A stretch of DNA of 6,076 nucleotides from NCBI GenBank assembly GCA_002685455.1, contig NYXF01000118.1, positions 1 through 6,076 on the forward strand. The letters run 5' to 3'. The notes below the pieces were generated by a model. The model saw only the letters and a list, made by a program, of their open reading frames with translations. It was not told where the DNA came from and did no database searches. The translations under genes were made by a program, and so were the position numbers. Shown here in pieces: positions 5,957-6,076 of the stretch. The DNA is from Porticoccus sp. GTDB lineage: Bacteria; Pseudomonadota; Gammaproteobacteria; Pseudomonadales; Porticoccaceae. Position 1 is the stretch's first letter. Each line of letters starts with the position of its first letter.

Positions 5957-6076
5957 TCGGTTCTAAAATTATACAAAATAATCGATCAAAAAGATAATAT
6001 AGTTAGCACTCTATCCCAAGGTATTAGAAAGCTTTTAGATATAGCTATGGCTGTTGTTGGAAATCCAAAGGTTATA
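5957..6076 (+). pseudogene. 5'-truncated ABC transporter ATPase fragment (LivG-like), runs off the window
   Basis: A plus-strand frame, open from 5918 after an in-frame TAA (5915-5917) to the window end, encodes KDNIVSTLSQGIRKLLDIAM followed by AVVGNPKVI at its right edge. This resembles the ABC signature (LSQG, canonical LSGGQ) and the start of the Walker B strand in branched-chain amino-acid-type ATPases such as LivG. In intact members the Walker A (GxxGxGKT) lies roughly 100 residues earlier. Here that space is taken by diaA on the other strand, and no Walker A coding is visible upstream on the plus strand. Possible start codons (TTG 5954, ATG 6047) would give a protein without Walker A. 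A 5'-truncated remnant is the simplest reading; an assembly join is an alternative. Recognition is from motif memory over about 40 residues, so the family is likely and the subfamily tentative. Confidence 0.6.

Overview
The window looks like part of a moderately AT-rich gammaproteobacterial chromosome, possibly from a marine or other small-genome lineage. That placement rests on protein resemblance (SspA, SspB with a ClpX-binding tail, DolP, DiaA, gamma-type cytochrome bc1) and on gene order. From memory, Pseudomonas has the same order: petA-petB-petC-sspA-sspB facing a convergent diaA-dolP pair. No rRNA, tRNA, CRISPR array or insertion sequence was recognised.

Layout. Bases 2-256 hold the 3' end of petA (Rieske iron-sulfur protein). 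It overlaps by one base a 675-codon gene (256-2283) in which cytochrome b and cytochrome c1 are fused in one frame. An intrinsic terminator-like hairpin follows (2293-2325). Next come sspA (2347-2973), sspB (3056-3496) and an acetyl-CoA acetyltransferase-type thiolase (3507-4685), all on the plus strand. On the minus strand, converging with them, are diaA (5881-5297) and dolP (5297-4725), coupled by a TAATG overlap. The last ~160 bases, upstream of diaA, carry a plus-strand reading frame that resembles the signature-motif region of a LivG-like ABC transporter ATPase. Its Walker A half is missing.

How the genes fit together. The first two genes encode the three catalytic subunits of the quinol:cytochrome c oxidoreductase of the inner membrane. 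SspA (RNA polymerase-associated) and SspB (adaptor delivering ssrA-tagged proteins to ClpXP) are stress and proteostasis factors. DolP is an outer-membrane lipoprotein for envelope integrity, and DiaA is a DnaA-binding SIS protein. The thiolase has no obvious functional link to its neighbours and looks inserted between sspB and the convergent dolP.

Most of the window is ordinary conserved chromosome. The points most worth a second look are the b/c1 gene fusion, the headless ABC ATPase fragment where yraN would be expected, the inserted thiolase, and a 14-base identical translation-initiation segment shared by sspA and the thiolase. I did not find convincing evidence of a wholly new biological system.
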